Source: Pseudocolwellia sp. AS88 (GTDB lineage Bacteria > Pseudomonadota > Gammaproteobacteria > Enterobacterales > Alteromonadaceae). From it: a DNA stretch of 64,000 nt. The stretch spans positions 1 through 64,000 of the forward strand of contig NZ_JAUPEC010000013.1 in NCBI RefSeq assembly GCF_030551755.1, given 5' to 3'. A model generated the notes under the pieces. The model searched no databases and had not been told where the DNA came from. It worked only from the letters and a program-made list of their open reading frames with translations. Below are positions 1-9,917 of the stretch, in pieces; positions within the stretch are counted from its first letter, which is position 1; each line of letters begins with the position of its first letter. The translations under genes were made by a program, and so were the position numbers.

Positions 1-85
1 CTAAATTTTATGCCTTGTAATTATCCATTTTTCCTCATGAAAAAGTAGATCACTTCATTAATCAAATTGGTATAATTAATTTAAA

Positions 86-1468
86 CTACCCCTTACGCCA
101 GGTGGTTTTACCTGCTGAATCTTCAAGTATGACATTCATGGCTTTAAGTTTGTCTCTTGCTTCATCTGCTAATGCCCAGTCTTTATTAGCACGCGCATCG
201 TTACGTTGTTTAATTAACGCTTCAATTTCTTCAGCTTCAGAATCATTTGCAACACTACCTTTAAAGAACTCTTCTGGTGAGCTTTGTGCAATACCTAACA
301 CTTTACCTAATTCAATAAGAATATAAGCTAGCTCCCCTGCTTTGTTTGCATCTTGCTCTTTTATGCGGTTAATCTCTTTAGATAATTCAAAGATAACTGG
401 CATAGCTTCTGGACAATTAAAGTCATCATCCATCGCTTTTTCAAAACGATTAACGTACTCATTACCAGCCAATTCTACTTTTACAGGTGTTACATCACGT
501 AATGCCGTGTATAAACGCTCTAAGCTAGAACGTGCTTGCGTTAAGTTGTCTTGCGAGTAGTTTAATTGGCTACGATAATGACTCGATGTTAAAAAGAATC
601 GCACGGTTTCAGCATCATACTCATCTAAGACACTACGTAATGTGAAAAAGTTGTTTAATGATTTAGACATTTTCTCTTTGTTAATTTGCACCATGCCGCC
701 GTGCATCCAGTAATTAACATAAGGCGTATTGGTAGCACAGCACGATTGTGCGATTTCATTTTCATGATGTGGAAATTGTAGATCTGAACCACCACCATGA
801 ATATCAAAATGATCGCCTAAATGCTTTTGGTTCATGGCAGAACATTCAATATGCCATCCTGGTCGACCTTTACCCCAAGGTGAATCCCAGCTTGGCTCAT
901 CAGGTTTAGCCATTTTCCATAAAACAAAATCTAACGGACTTCTTTTAGCTTCATCAACATCAACACGAGAACCGGCTTGAAGCATATCAAGATTTTGCAT
1001 ACTCAACTGACCATAATCTTCGTATGTACTAACCTCAAACATCACGTCGCCATTTGAAGCAACATATGCATGACCTTTTTCAATAAGTGTAGAAACAAGG
1101 TTAATAATTTCAGGCATATGCCCTGTAACTGTTGGTGCAATATCAGGTCGCATGATATTTAAATCATCAAAGTCTTGATACATTTGAGCTGTCATTCGAG
1201 TTGTTAAAGACTCACAACTTTCGTTATTCTCAAGAGCGCGTTTAATAATTTTATCGTCAACGTCAGTAATATTACGAACATGCGTAAGTTCGTACCCAGA
1301 ATACTTTAAGTAACGAGCAATAATATCAAAAGCCACATAAGTTCTAGCATGCCCTATATGGCATCGGTCATAAATGGTGATACCACAAACATACAAGCCA
1401 ACCTTCCCTTCTGTGATAGGTTTAAAGATCTCTTTTTTTCGGCTAAGCGTATTAAAAATTTGCAGCAT
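86..1468 (-). CDS. cysS: Cysteinyl-tRNA synthetase
   Basis: Class I aminoacyl-tRNA synthetase that charges tRNA-Cys with cysteine in the cytoplasm. The 460-residue protein has the usual family length. The HIGH-type motif (CHIGHARTY, about residues 36-44) follows the zinc-ligand cysteine in CGITIYD, and the KMSKS loop appears as [10 protein letters not shown] near residue 268. The GWHIECSAM and [15 protein letters not shown] segments carry the other zinc ligands (Cys, His, Glu). The start is ATG. It is divergent from ppiB across about 210 bp, an arrangement seen in other gammaproteobacteria. I see no anomaly in it. Confidence 0.98.
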   Translation of the reverse strand: MLQIFNTLSRKKEIFKPITEGKVGLYVCGITIYDRCHIGHARTYVAFDIIARYLKYSGYELTHVRNITDVDDKIIKRALENNESCESLTTRMTAQMYQDFDDLNIMRPDIAPTVTGHMPEIINLVSTLIEKGHAYVASNGDVMFEVSTYEDYGQLSMQNLDMLQAGSRVDVDEAKRSPLDFVLWKMAKPDEPSWDSPWGKGRPGWHIECSAMNQKHLGDHFDIHGGGSDLQFPHHENEIAQSCCATNTPYVNYWMHGGMVQINKEKMSKSLNNFFTLRSVLDEYDAETVRFFLTSSHYRSQLNYSQDNLTQARSSLERLYTALRDVTPVKVELAGNEYVNRFEKAMDDDFNCPEAMPVIFELSKEINRIKEQDANKAGELAYILIELGKVLGIAQSSPEEFFKGSVANDSEAEEIEALIKQRNDARANKDWALADEARDKLKAMNVILEDSAGKTTWRKG

Positions 1469-1679
1469 AACTATTTTGTATTCCTATTATTGTGCTTATA
1501 AAAATCTGTGTGGCACTTATTGAAGTTGGTTAATTGTATTTAAACAAAAAATCGAAGCGTAATTGTACATCAACATTTCTTTTGAATCATCAGATGGATA
1601 GATTTTAGCAGAGAAATAATTGAAATCTTGAGGTACAATCTCCACATTATAAATATCGTACAAATAGAGAGAACATATA

Positions 1680-2174
1680 GTGATTACTTTTAAAACAACA
1701 TTAGGCGACATCAAAATCGCATTAGACTTTGATAAAGCCCCTGTTACAGCTAAAAACTTCCAACAATATGCTGAAGATGGCTTTTACAATGGCACTATTT
1801 TTCATCGCGTAATTAAAGGTTTTATGGCGCAAGGTGGTGGTTTTTCATCTGGCTTAGAAGAGAAAAGCACGAAAGAAACAATTAAAAACGAAGCAAACAA
1901 TGGCGTAAGTAACACACGTTGTACTTTAGCAATGGCTCGTACACAAGACCCTCATTCAGCTTCTGCTCAATTTTTTATTAACCTAGTCGATAACACCTTT
2001 TTAGACTTCTCAAGCGAAACAGTTCAAGGTTGGGGTTACTGTGTTTTTGGTGAAGTAGTAGAAGGCATGGACATCGTAGATAAAATGACTTTAGTTGATA
2101 CCGGTCGCTTAGGTCATCATGATGATGTTCCAAAAGAAGAAATTGTTATCACTGAAACCGTTATCGAAGAATAG
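1680..2174 (+). CDS. ppiB: Peptidyl-prolyl cis-trans isomerase B (cyclophilin)
   Basis: Cytoplasmic cyclophilin that isomerises X-Pro peptide bonds. The 164 residues span one cyclophilin domain with the typical [13 protein letters not shown] active-site segment (catalytic Arg), the [18 protein letters not shown] segment, and the conserved tryptophan in [11 protein letters not shown]. No signal peptide is present, which fits PpiB rather than the periplasmic PpiA. The start is GTG, preceded by a GAGAG stretch. It is followed 44 bp later by lpxH in the same direction, so the two are probably cotranscribed. Confidence 0.96.
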   Translation: MITFKTTLGDIKIALDFDKAPVTAKNFQQYAEDGFYNGTIFHRVIKGFMAQGGGFSSGLEEKSTKETIKNEANNGVSNTRCTLAMARTQDPHSASAQFFINLVDNTFLDFSSETVQGWGYCVFGEVVEGMDIVDKMTLVDTGRLGHHDDVPKEEIVITETVIEE

Positions 2175-2217
2175 TCGAAACTGAAATTTCGATTGAATAA
2201 TTGGATTTAAATCTTTA

Positions 2218-2958
2218 GTGAAAAATAAAGAACAAGTCACTTACTTTATTGCTGACTTACATTTAGCAGAAAACAGGCCCGATATTACGGCCTGTTTTTT
2301 AGCTTTCATGAAAAATGACGCAATAAAAGCTGAAAAGCTTTACATCTTAGGTGACTTATTTGAAGTTTGGTTTGGTGATGATTACAAAACAGAACTTACT
2401 GAAGCGGTAATTAATGCGGTAAAAACATTAAATAGCTCAGGTACAAAGGTTTATTTTATTCACGGTAATAGAGATTTCTTGCTTGGTAATCATTACGCCA
2501 AACAAGCAAATATGATTTTATTACCTGAAAAACAATTGATCGACCTTTACGATGAAAAAGTATTACTTATGCATGGCGATACCCTTTGCACACGCGATGT
2601 TGATTATCAGAAGTTTAGAAAAAAATCACGAAGCTGGTGGTGGCAAGGTTTTATGAAAAGTCTTCCATTATGGTTAAGAAAGCGAATTGCAGATAACTAT
2701 CGAGCAAAAAGCAAGCAAGCACAACAAACTAAATCTCTTGATATCATGGATGTTACAGAGTCTGAAGTTGTTAAAGACTTAGAAGAATATAATTGCCAGC
2801 TTATGATCCACGGTCATACCCACAGACCAAATATTCATAACCTAACAGCAAATAATGGCCCGGCTCAAAGAATTGTTTTAGGCGATTGGTATGAACAAGG
2901 TGCTTGGTTAAAGGTTACCCCTACAGAAAAAACACTGCTCAACACACACTTCAACTAA
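2218..2958 (+). CDS. lpxH: UDP-2,3-diacylglucosamine diphosphatase
   Basis: Metallophosphoesterase of lipid A synthesis that cleaves UDP-2,3-diacylglucosamine to lipid X and UMP at the inner face of the inner membrane. The dimetal motifs are in the expected order: DLHL (residues 13-16), GDLFEVWFGDD (about 45-55), GNRDF (about 81-85), the MHGDTLC histidine (about 119) and IHGHTHRP (about 197-204). Length (246) is normal. The chosen start is GTG; no good upstream ATG is in frame. It follows ppiB closely. Confidence 0.97.
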   Translation: MKNKEQVTYFIADLHLAENRPDITACFLAFMKNDAIKAEKLYILGDLFEVWFGDDYKTELTEAVINAVKTLNSSGTKVYFIHGNRDFLLGNHYAKQANMILLPEKQLIDLYDEKVLLMHGDTLCTRDVDYQKFRKKSRSWWWQGFMKSLPLWLRKRIADNYRAKSKQAQQTKSLDIMDVTESEVVKDLEEYNCQLMIHGHTHRPNIHNLTANNGPAQRIVLGDWYEQGAWLKVTPTEKTLLNTHFN

Positions 2959-3121
2959 ATTCACCTACTATATATATCATTTAAAAACATTTAGTTTGAT
3001 AAGTATGCGAAAACATTGATAAACTCATTTACTTCAAGGAAGATAAATCAGTTTAGTTAAAATTCATTTTGGCTAAATATAAAATTGGATTTTGTTATTA
3101 CTCATCTTTGAGGAAAAACAA

Positions 3122-4120
3122 GTGGTAGATCAAAATTTTAAAGTCGCAGTAAAACATGCACAACTCACTAATGAATTATTAAATAAACACCAGTTAGCAC
3201 CAACACCGATTAATTATTCAGTTTTTTTTGTTTATGTTAAAGGCAGCAACTCCACTTTAACTAAACAATTAGAATTACTAGTAGAATCCAATCAAATTGA
3301 TGATACTTCCATTAATGAGCTTTACGAATTACATGTTTCTCAAGTAACACAAATAGATGAAGAAATTTTATCACCTTTAAGTGAATCTATTGGCTTAGTT
3401 CTTGGTAAGTTACAACAACAGGTTAGTTCTGAAGAAGAAGCGGTAACTAACTTACAAAAGATAGATAAAGTCCTCGCCAAATCAAAACAAAACAGCTCAT
3501 TACAACAGATTATTAATTACGTTCAAAATACAGTTAATGGCTCTGTTACTCAGCATAAAAGTTTGTCCCAAGATTTAACTAAAACCAATAATGAAATAAA
3601 CGAATTAAAATCTAAATTAAGTGAAGCTAAGGAACAAGCTATTTCAGACCCATTAACTGGTTTCTTAAACCGAAGAGGTGGAGATGAAAAACTTGCTGAA
3701 ATTGATATTGAAGATACACACACAACATTGATTATCGATATAGATCATTTTAAATCAATTAATGACAATTTTGGTCACCCTATTGGCGATAAAGTTATTC
3801 AAAAAGTCACTCAGTTAATCAGAAAACAGCTAACTGATGAAGATATTACAGTACGTTACGGTGGCGAAGAATTTGTTGTTGTGGCAGTAAATAAAGCCCT
3901 ATATGAAGCTCAAGACATTGCCGAGAAGATAAGATTAGCTATTAGCCAATTAAAACTTAAGCAAAAAAACTCTGATAAATTTTTACCTAAAATCTCTGTT
4001 TCAATTGGTATTGCTGAAAATAAAAATGAAAAATATTGGCAAGACATTATAGAGCGTGCTGATAAAGCTCTTTATGAAGCCAAAAACTCAGGTAGAAACT
4101 GTATAAAAATTGCAGCTTAA
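3122..4120 (+). CDS. GGDEF domain protein, probable diguanylate cyclase
   Basis: Probably makes cyclic di-GMP from two GTP. An N-terminal helical region of about 180 residues, partly coiled coil, precedes a GGDEF domain that begins at DPLTGFLNRRGG and has the active-site loop RYGGEEF. The inhibitory RxxD site is lost: the tetrad before the loop reads TDED, so product inhibition may be absent. An in-frame TTG at 3092 would add ten residues. I chose GTG at 3122 because AGGA lies seven bases upstream of it. No transmembrane segment is evident, so it is likely cytoplasmic. The N-terminal sensor region is not one I recognise. Confidence 0.88.
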   Translation: MVDQNFKVAVKHAQLTNELLNKHQLAPTPINYSVFFVYVKGSNSTLTKQLELLVESNQIDDTSINELYELHVSQVTQIDEEILSPLSESIGLVLGKLQQQVSSEEEAVTNLQKIDKVLAKSKQNSSLQQIINYVQNTVNGSVTQHKSLSQDLTKTNNEINELKSKLSEAKEQAISDPLTGFLNRRGGDEKLAEIDIEDTHTTLIIDIDHFKSINDNFGHPIGDKVIQKVTQLIRKQLTDEDITVRYGGEEFVVVAVNKALYEAQDIAEKIRLAISQLKLKQKNSDKFLPKISVSIGIAENKNEKYWQDIIERADKALYEAKNSGRNCIKIAA

Positions 4121-4151
4121 ACTTTATGAAATGAGTTAAGTTGAACTATAA

Positions 4152-4194
4152 GTGACGTTTTCAAAAGAGATCACGTCACATTTCTTGAAAACGT
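4152..4194. repeat. Overlapping inverted repeats downstream of the GGDEF gene
   Basis: ACGTTTTCAA (4155-4164) pairs perfectly with TTGAAAACGT (4185-4194), and GTGACG (4152-4157) pairs with CGTCAC (4174-4179). The two stems share bases and are mutually exclusive. There is no clean T-run, so this may be a weak terminator or a 3' structure of the GGDEF transcript. Confidence 0.4.
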
Positions 4195-4280
4195 AAATCT
4201 AAAAATTCACACTAGTTTCTATCGTAATATATTTAACGAATGAAAAGTTAACCTCATCTAGAACATACCTGTAAGATTAA

Positions 4281-4480
4281 ATAACCTGAGATCGGCTTAA
4301 TATACTCTTCTCTAACAACTACGTTTAATTGCTCGATCGTTAAATTTACTTGCAATAGGCTAGCTATTGACGCGAAATTACCTTAAAGAAAGAAAAACTA
4401 TCGAGCTAGAATATAAGTTAAATTTTATGAGTAATAATTTCAACGAATTAAAAACACCTTAAACCGAGTGCAGGTTAAAT
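4281..4480. mobile_element. MITE-like element, copy A
   Basis: About 195-200 bp closely similar to the stretch at 51561-51765. Both start with TAACCTGAGATC and end with a CAGGTTAA-type inverted end. The best-conserved core holds the near-palindrome CAATAGGCTAGCTATTG, flanked by AAATTT on both sides, so the whole unit can fold on itself. No ORF is present. The right end overlaps the stop codon of miaE (4475-4477). This has the form of a non-autonomous miniature inverted-repeat element. Confidence 0.75.
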
Positions 4481-5233
4481 AGGCTTACCGCTATGAAACT
4501 TAAAATCAGCATCTTCAGAACAAATAAGCTCAGCTTCAACTTGTCCAAAGTATTCAACTTTATCCGTAATATCTTTCGCTGAAATAGACTGTGCTAAAGC
4601 CAAGTAGTCTTGATAATGCCTAGCTTCTGAGCGTAATAAAGAGATATAAAAATCACCTAATCGCTTATCTACATGAGGAGCGACTTTTGCAAAACGTTCA
4701 CACGATCGCGCTTCAATATAAGCACCACAAATTAACTTATCAATTAACGTATCAGGTTCATGAGTTTTAACATGAGTTAACATACCTTTAGCATATCGAC
4801 ATGGTGTAATACTTTTATATTCAATGTTGTAATGTTCCATCATTTCTAATACTTGATAAAAATGATGTAATTCTTCTTTGATCAATAACACCATTTTATC
4901 AATAAGATCTTGTCCGTAAGGTGAATCTGATTTTGGAATAACAGATTTTGTGAGCTTATTTTTGGCTGCAAGATCACGCCAGTTACCTTCACGTTTATAT
5001 ATAAGTTGTTCAAAAGGCTGTAACCAGTCTAATAAGGCATGACCACTTGCTTTGTCCACGGCATACTTACGGATCAAAAACATCGCAGATTGCGCAGCTT
5101 TTAATTCGCAAATTAAATGGTCAATTAATAAAACATTTAAGTTTTCGGGTTTGATCGCTTCATCAATCCATTCTTGAGGGGTTTCACATTTTAAAAATGA
5201 CAGTATGGGTGTTAATAATTCTGCAGTCGACAT
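4475..5233 (-). CDS. miaE: tRNA-(ms2io6A) hydroxylase
   Basis: Non-haem diiron monooxygenase that hydroxylates the isopentenyl group of ms2i6A at position 37 of some tRNAs. The 252-residue helical protein shows carboxylate-bridged diiron ligands in helical pairs: CELKAAQSAM, KEELHHFYQV, IEARSCERF and RSEARHYQDYL. The start is ATG. Its stop codon TAA coincides with the TTAA end of the adjacent inverted-repeat element, so the insertion either preserved or supplied the stop. Confidence 0.9.
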   Translation of the reverse strand: MSTAELLTPILSFLKCETPQEWIDEAIKPENLNVLLIDHLICELKAAQSAMFLIRKYAVDKASGHALLDWLQPFEQLIYKREGNWRDLAAKNKLTKSVIPKSDSPYGQDLIDKMVLLIKEELHHFYQVLEMMEHYNIEYKSITPCRYAKGMLTHVKTHEPDTLIDKLICGAYIEARSCERFAKVAPHVDKRLGDFYISLLRSEARHYQDYLALAQSISAKDITDKVEYFGQVEAELICSEDADFKFHSGKPI

Positions 5234-5323
5234 TCAACCAAACTCTTTAAACTTTACATTAGGTAATGCCTAATTTTATCATATTCATTGTGCTAGCTAG
5301 TCTAATTTTTATAATAAATTTGG

Positions 5324-6616
5324 TTAATTAAAAAATACTGAGACCTTGTAGCCATTATTTAGCTTTGTTGTTGTGTATTTCCAGCCAAACTGTTTTGTTA
5401 GCTTTTCAACTAACTGCATTCCTAAGCCAAACCCTAATTCTTTTTGTATAGATGTGTCACTTGTATTTATTGATTCTAAACCAGTTTCAATATTAGTTAT
5501 CAACACTTCATTGCCTTTCTGAACAATATCAACAGTGCCTTGTTGTGTATGTTGAAATGCATTTCTAATAAGGTTATTAAGTACAATTAAACTAGGCACT
5601 AAGGCTAACTCAACCTCGCTATCATCAACCTTAATATTAACCTCTACAGATTTACCCATAAGTAAATACGACAATTCTGTTTGTGTGTTATTTAACAAAG
5701 TACCCAAGCTTGTTATTTCTCTGGGCATTTCAGCATTACCCTCACGACTTAACCAAAGCAAAGTTTCTGTCATGGACTTCATGGTTAAACTTGCTCTTTG
5801 AATACGGTCGCGTATCTTTCTCTCTCTTTCTGAAGGGTTAGGATTAACCTTTTCAAGCAATGCGCTATTACTTCTGAGTACAGCAATAGGAGTACGTAAT
5901 TCATGGCTAGCGTAACTTAAAAAGGTTTGTTCACGTTCTACAGAATCTGCAACCGATCCTAAGTTTTCAAGAATAAGTTTTGCTAACGAGTTTAGTTCTT
6001 TAAATTTAAAATCAGGATGTGTTTGTTTAAGATCGTCAATGGTTAAGGTTTTAGACCATTTTTGTAATGACTGAACAGGCACTGTAATTTTTTTAAAAAT
6101 AAGCAATAACACAAGCACAAAAATAATAAGACCTGATAAACCCAACAAAATAATAACCATAATGGGGTCTAAAAGAATGCCATCTTCATTGTGCTTTTTA
6201 ATGATGTACTCTTGAAATTTTTCATTGAATTGAGAAACAAACACTCGTTGCCCATCCCTCTCATAAATAACAAGCGCATAAATTTCTTTTGGAGGAGCAA
6301 TATAAATCCAATCAACAAATTTCGAATAATACACATTGCTTTCAGTTGATATATCTTCAAATTGCTTTTGAACAGGTTTAGGTACACGCTGCCAATCAGT
6401 GGTTACATGAAATTGCAAAACTGTTTGTTCTACTTTTCCTTGTTCTGGATATTTTTTAGCAACCTCTGTCATCAATTTTTCTGTCATTCGATCAAAAGAA
6501 CCAAGGAATATATTGGCGCTTTGATATGAGAAAACCACGGCGATTAATAAAACTAAGCTGGTGAGAAAAACAAATGTATAAGTACGAATACTCGTTTGAT
6601 TACCTAATATTTTCAT
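5324..6616 (-). CDS. Two-component sensor histidine kinase
   Basis: Membrane sensor kinase of 430 residues. TM1 spans about residues 12-30, followed by a periplasmic domain of about 120 residues, TM2 at about 152-174, a HAMP-like linker, a HisKA domain with His238 in ASHELRTPIAVLRSN, and a HATPase domain with an N box (NNLIRNAFQHT) and a G-rich segment near the C-terminus (LGFGLGMQLVEKL). It directly abuts the response regulator gene, so the pair is one operon. The ligand is unknown. The periplasmic region is not one I recognise. Confidence 0.93.
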   Translation of the reverse strand: MKILGNQTSIRTYTFVFLTSLVLLIAVVFSYQSANIFLGSFDRMTEKLMTEVAKKYPEQGKVEQTVLQFHVTTDWQRVPKPVQKQFEDISTESNVYYSKFVDWIYIAPPKEIYALVIYERDGQRVFVSQFNEKFQEYIIKKHNEDGILLDPIMVIILLGLSGLIIFVLVLLLIFKKITVPVQSLQKWSKTLTIDDLKQTHPDFKFKELNSLAKLILENLGSVADSVEREQTFLSYASHELRTPIAVLRSNSALLEKVNPNPSERERKIRDRIQRASLTMKSMTETLLWLSREGNAEMPREITSLGTLLNNTQTELSYLLMGKSVEVNIKVDDSEVELALVPSLIVLNNLIRNAFQHTQQGTVDIVQKGNEVLITNIETGLESINTSDTSIQKELGFGLGMQLVEKLTKQFGWKYTTTKLNNGYKVSVFFN

Positions 6617-7291
6617 TTATTGAATTACTCGAAGTACAAAACCAAAGCCAGGTTCATTTTCAATAGATAAGTTGGCATTTACAGAATTTAATTGTTTACG
6701 TAAATGGTGCAGATGAACTTTCAAACTATTACTATCAGGTTGTTCATCTCCCCATATTTCTTGCATCAAAATTTCTCGAGATACAGGGTTTGGAGTTTCA
6801 CGCATTAACTTTTGTAATATCTTAAAGGTAATTGGTGTTAGTTTTAGTTGATTGCCAGCATAGGTAGCACTTCGACTTTGTGTGTTGAGCTCTAAATCAC
6901 CTGTAGTTAATTTACTTATTTGACCACTTTTACGTGTGGATAATGCGATAACGCGTAAAAGTAATTCTTCAATCTCAAACGGTTTAACAAGATAATCGTC
7001 TGTTCCTGCCTTAAAGCCAGCGATTTTATCATCTAAGGTATCCCGCGCAGTTAACATTAAAATAGGTGTATCATTACCACTGCTTCGCACTTTTTGACAA
7101 ACAGACAAACCATCTAACCTCGGTAAATTAAGGTCTAATAAAACGACTTGATAGCTATTTACTTCAAAAAGTGAAAGTCCCTGTAAGCCATTAGAAGCAT
7201 GGTCACAAGATATTCCTTCTATTTCCAAGTAATCAACCACTGTAGTTGCTAAATCAATATCGTCTTCAACCAGTAATACATTAATGCTCAT
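6617..7291 (-). CDS. OmpR-family response regulator
   Basis: DNA-binding partner of the downstream kinase. The receiver domain has the acidic pair Glu9/Asp10-Asp11, the phosphoacceptor Asp53 (LLDLNLPRLD), Thr81 (MLTARD) and Lys103 (LVKPF). A winged-helix Trans_reg_C domain fills the C-terminal half, ending in KVHLHHLRKQL and a GFGFVLR hairpin. The 224-residue length is typical. Direct repeats upstream (7426-7464) look like its own operator. Confidence 0.94.
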   Translation of the reverse strand: MSINVLLVEDDIDLATTVVDYLEIEGISCDHASNGLQGLSLFEVNSYQVVLLDLNLPRLDGLSVCQKVRSSGNDTPILMLTARDTLDDKIAGFKAGTDDYLVKPFEIEELLLRVIALSTRKSGQISKLTTGDLELNTQSRSATYAGNQLKLTPITFKILQKLMRETPNPVSREILMQEIWGDEQPDSNSLKVHLHHLRKQLNSVNANLSIENEPGFGFVLRVIQ

Positions 7292-7417
7292 GCATTAACC
7301 TCTTTAATTTTATTAATCAGATTAACCAAGTTTTTCATTATCAGTAACTATGGTAATACAGCTATAGATGAATTGCTGTTACATGATAAAGCATGCTCGT
7401 TAAAAACGATAAAACTC

Positions 7418-7464
7418 ATAATATAGATTAAGTCTAATTAAAGTTAGGTTAAGTGACGGTTAAG
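7418..7464 (-). promoter_or_regulatory. Candidate autoregulated promoter of the two-component operon
   Basis: On the plus strand GATTAAG (7426), AATTAAAG (7436), GGTTAAG (7447) and GGTTAAG (7458) repeat every 10-11 bp. The last two are identical with an 11-bp period, the geometry of OmpR/PhoP-type boxes. Read on the minus strand, a TATATTAT -10-like element (7418-7425) lies just downstream of the repeats, which would cover the -35 region. That suggests class II activation of the response regulator gene. Confidence 0.5.
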
Positions 7465-8192
7465 AGTCAGGATATTGAGAAAAGGAGTTTGATGCAGACC
7501 AAAGTAAAAATGATGTCATTATAAATCAGCTTATTTGGAAGGTAATTTATAATGACTGAGTACTAGTGCTTAGATTGACAATACTGATCACCGTAATAAT
7601 TATTAGCGTAATTACAGTTAACTGATTTTGTACTATTTTTATTTGAATTAAATAATGATTTTATGCTGTTAAATAATGATTTCATTTTTCATCACCTTGT
7701 TTAGTTGAGATATAACTATTCTGCCCCACCACCAAAGTTCAGTAAAATCATATTAATCTATAACATCATTCTAAAAAAATGAACATAGTTTTTATACTCA
7801 ACAAATCAATTTTAATAGTTCCGTCGTTTACCTATCTGCCTAGTATTACTCTCTCTTCTCTCACATCAGAATCATAATCCCTAAAAGAGATTCTTAAGTG
7901 TTTTTTTGAAAATTTACTATTATTAACACAAATTTCAAAAATGATATGTGGCAACTATTCAACATAGTGATAATATGATTATCGAAAGGTTAACTTAATA
8001 AGCCTGATAATTTGCCATAAGTGATATTAAAAATCATTTATAAACAAGTCGTTATAGCGACAGGAGCAAACTCACATTTGTTATTTAATTATATCATTGG
8101 GGGGAATAAGTTAGAGTGAAATATTTATTTAACTTAAACCTGGAATAATTAAATAATAATTTGGGAATAAAATACACACAGAGGATTTAAAA
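7465..8192. other. Long AT-rich intergenic region before the catalase gene
   Basis: No convincing gene is present. A ten-codon ORF with an AAGGAG site (7492-7524) is too short to support. The 14-mer TTAAATAATGATTT occurs twice (7648-7661 and 7669-7682), 21 bp apart. A palindrome, GATAATATGATTATC, lies at 7969-7983. The region probably carries catalase promoter elements. Confidence 0.5.
7969..7983. promoter_or_regulatory. Fur/PerR-like palindrome upstream of catalase
   Basis: GATAATATGATTATC is a perfect 6-3-6 inverted repeat with GATAAT/ATTATC half-sites, like those of Fur-family operators. It lies about 210 bp upstream of the catalase start. Assignment to Fur or PerR is inference from the motif only. 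Confidence 0.35.
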
Positions 8193-9644
8193 ATGAGTAA
8201 AAAGTTAACTACCGCAGCAGGTTGTCCTGTCGCACACAATCAAAATGTTGAAACGGCAGGAAAACGAGGACCACAGTTATTACAAGATGTTTGGTTTCTT
8301 GAAAAACTTGCGCATTTTGATCGTGAAGTGATACCTGAACGTCGTATGCATGCTAAAGGATCTGGCGCCTACGGTACATTTACAGTAACTCATGACATTA
8401 CTAAATATACAAAAGCAAAAATATTTTCTGAAATAGGTAAGAAAACAGACCTATTCACACGTTTCACAACGGTTGCAGGTGAGCGTGGCGCAGCAGATGC
8501 AGAGAGAGATATTCGAGGTTTTGCTATTAAATTTTACACTGAAGAAGGCAACTGGGATCTTGTTGGTAACAACACCCCTGTTTTCTTTTTAAGAGACCCA
8601 CTTAAATTTCCAGATTTAAACCATGCTGTTAAGCGTGACCCAAGAACTAACATGCGTAGCGCAAAAAACAATTGGGATTTTTGGACATCATTACCTGAAG
8701 CTTTACACCAAATTACTATTGTAATGAGTGATCGTGGTATTCCTGAAACCTATCGCCATATGCATGGTTTTGGTAGCCACACATTTAGTTTTATTAACAG
8801 TGACAACGAACGTTATTGGGTTAAGTTTCACTTTAAATCTCAGCAAGGTATTAAAAACTTATCAGATGCTGAAGCTGAAGCTGTTGTAGGTAAAGATAGA
8901 GAAAGTCATCACCGCGACTTACTTGAAAGTATTGATAATAAAGACTTCCCTAAATGGAAAATGCAAGTTCAAATAATGCCTGAAGATGATGCTTCTAAAG
9001 TGCCTTATAATCCTTTCGATCTTACCAAAATTTGGCCTCATAAAGATTACCCGTTAATTGATGTTGGTGAATTAGAGCTAAACCGTAATCCTGAGAACTT
9101 CTTTGCTGAAGTAGAGCAATCAGCTTTTAACCCTGCAGCTGTAGTACCTGGCATCAGTTTCTCACCTGATAAAATGTTACAAGGTCGTTTATTTTCATAT
9201 GGCGATGCACAACGTTATCGTTTAGGTGTTAACCATCATAGTATTCCTGTAAACGCGCCTCGTTGTCCGGTACATAGTTATCATCGTGATGGCGCAATGC
9301 GTGTTGACGGTAACCATGGCAGCACATTAGGTTATGAACCAAATGATCAAGGCGAATGGGCTGAACAGCCAGATTTTTCTGAGCCTCCACTAAGCTTAGA
9401 TGGTGCTGCAGCACATTGGGACCATAGAGAAGACGAAGATTACTTCTCTCAACCTGGTGATTTGTTCAGATTAATGACACCTGAAAAACAAGCCATATTA
9501 TTTGATAATACAGCACGTAATATTGATGGTGTACCAAAAGAAATTCAATTACGTCACTTAAGACACTGTTACAAAGCAGATCCAGCTTATGGTGAAGGAA
9601 TTGGTAAATTATTAGGTATTGATGTAAGTGAGTTTAGTTCTTAA
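8193..9644 (+). CDS. katA: Haem catalase, small-subunit type
   Basis: Monofunctional catalase that decomposes hydrogen peroxide. At 483 residues it is of the small-subunit clade, without the C-terminal flavodoxin-like domain of large catalases. The distal His53 is in RMHAKGSGA, the distal Asn126 in VGNNTPVFF, and the proximal haem tyrosine is Tyr336 in RLFSYGDAQ. The start ATG is preceded by GAGGA at suitable spacing. No signal peptide is seen, so it is cytoplasmic. The long upstream region with a Fur/PerR-like palindrome suggests oxidative-stress control. Confidence 0.96.
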   Translation: MSKKLTTAAGCPVAHNQNVETAGKRGPQLLQDVWFLEKLAHFDREVIPERRMHAKGSGAYGTFTVTHDITKYTKAKIFSEIGKKTDLFTRFTTVAGERGAADAERDIRGFAIKFYTEEGNWDLVGNNTPVFFLRDPLKFPDLNHAVKRDPRTNMRSAKNNWDFWTSLPEALHQITIVMSDRGIPETYRHMHGFGSHTFSFINSDNERYWVKFHFKSQQGIKNLSDAEAEAVVGKDRESHHRDLLESIDNKDFPKWKMQVQIMPEDDASKVPYNPFDLTKIWPHKDYPLIDVGELELNRNPENFFAEVEQSAFNPAAVVPGISFSPDKMLQGRLFSYGDAQRYRLGVNHHSIPVNAPRCPVHSYHRDGAMRVDGNHGSTLGYEPNDQGEWAEQPDFSEPPLSLDGAAAHWDHREDEDYFSQPGDLFRLMTPEKQAILFDNTARNIDGVPKEIQLRHLRHCYKADPAYGEGIGKLLGIDVSEFSS

Positions 9645-9662
9645 TCTTGTAAATTAAATCCT

Positions 9663-9747
9663 ACGTTATCTGATTAATTGATAGATAACGTTAACTAAAA
9701 TCAGAATAACAAAAGCAGACAAAATTTAGTTTTATCTGCTTTTTTTT
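9663..9747 (+). terminator. Terminator region after catalase
   Basis: A first hairpin, ACGTTATC/GATAACGT (9663-9670 with 9684-9691), is followed by AAGCAGA...TCTGCTT (9713-9741), whose stem extends through AAAA/TTTT and ends in eight T residues. The second is a good rho-independent terminator. Confidence 0.75.
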
Positions 9748-9858
9748 CATCTATGTTTTATTAAATCTTTTAAGTTCTCCATAAAGATCGCCAACATAAA
9801 TATTTTTCAAAAATGATTAAATTAGAAATCCTTTGATAATTTTTCCCGCTTAAAACAA

Positions 9859-9885
9859 AAAAACCTCTATTTTCATAGAGGTTTT
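9859..9885 (-). terminator. Terminator of the cupin gene
   Basis: AAAACCTCTAT and ATAGAGGTTTT form an 11-bp stem with a four-base loop. On the minus strand it is followed by a T-run, placing it about 35 bp after the cupin stop codon. Confidence 0.8.
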
Positions 9886-9917
9886 CATATTTAATATTAA
9901 CTACATACTAAAAATCA

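Noticed and set aside
1517-1714. A 65-codon ORF between cysS and ppiB
   Set aside because: It occupies the divergent promoter region, overlaps the ppiB start, and resembles no family.
7492-7524. A ten-codon ORF with an AAGGAG site in the pre-catalase region
   Set aside because: Too short, with no regulatory residue pattern (no amino-acid run) and no gene directly behind it.
7592-7609. TTGAC...ATCA in the pre-catalase region as an FNR box
   Set aside because: The spacer is seven bases instead of four.
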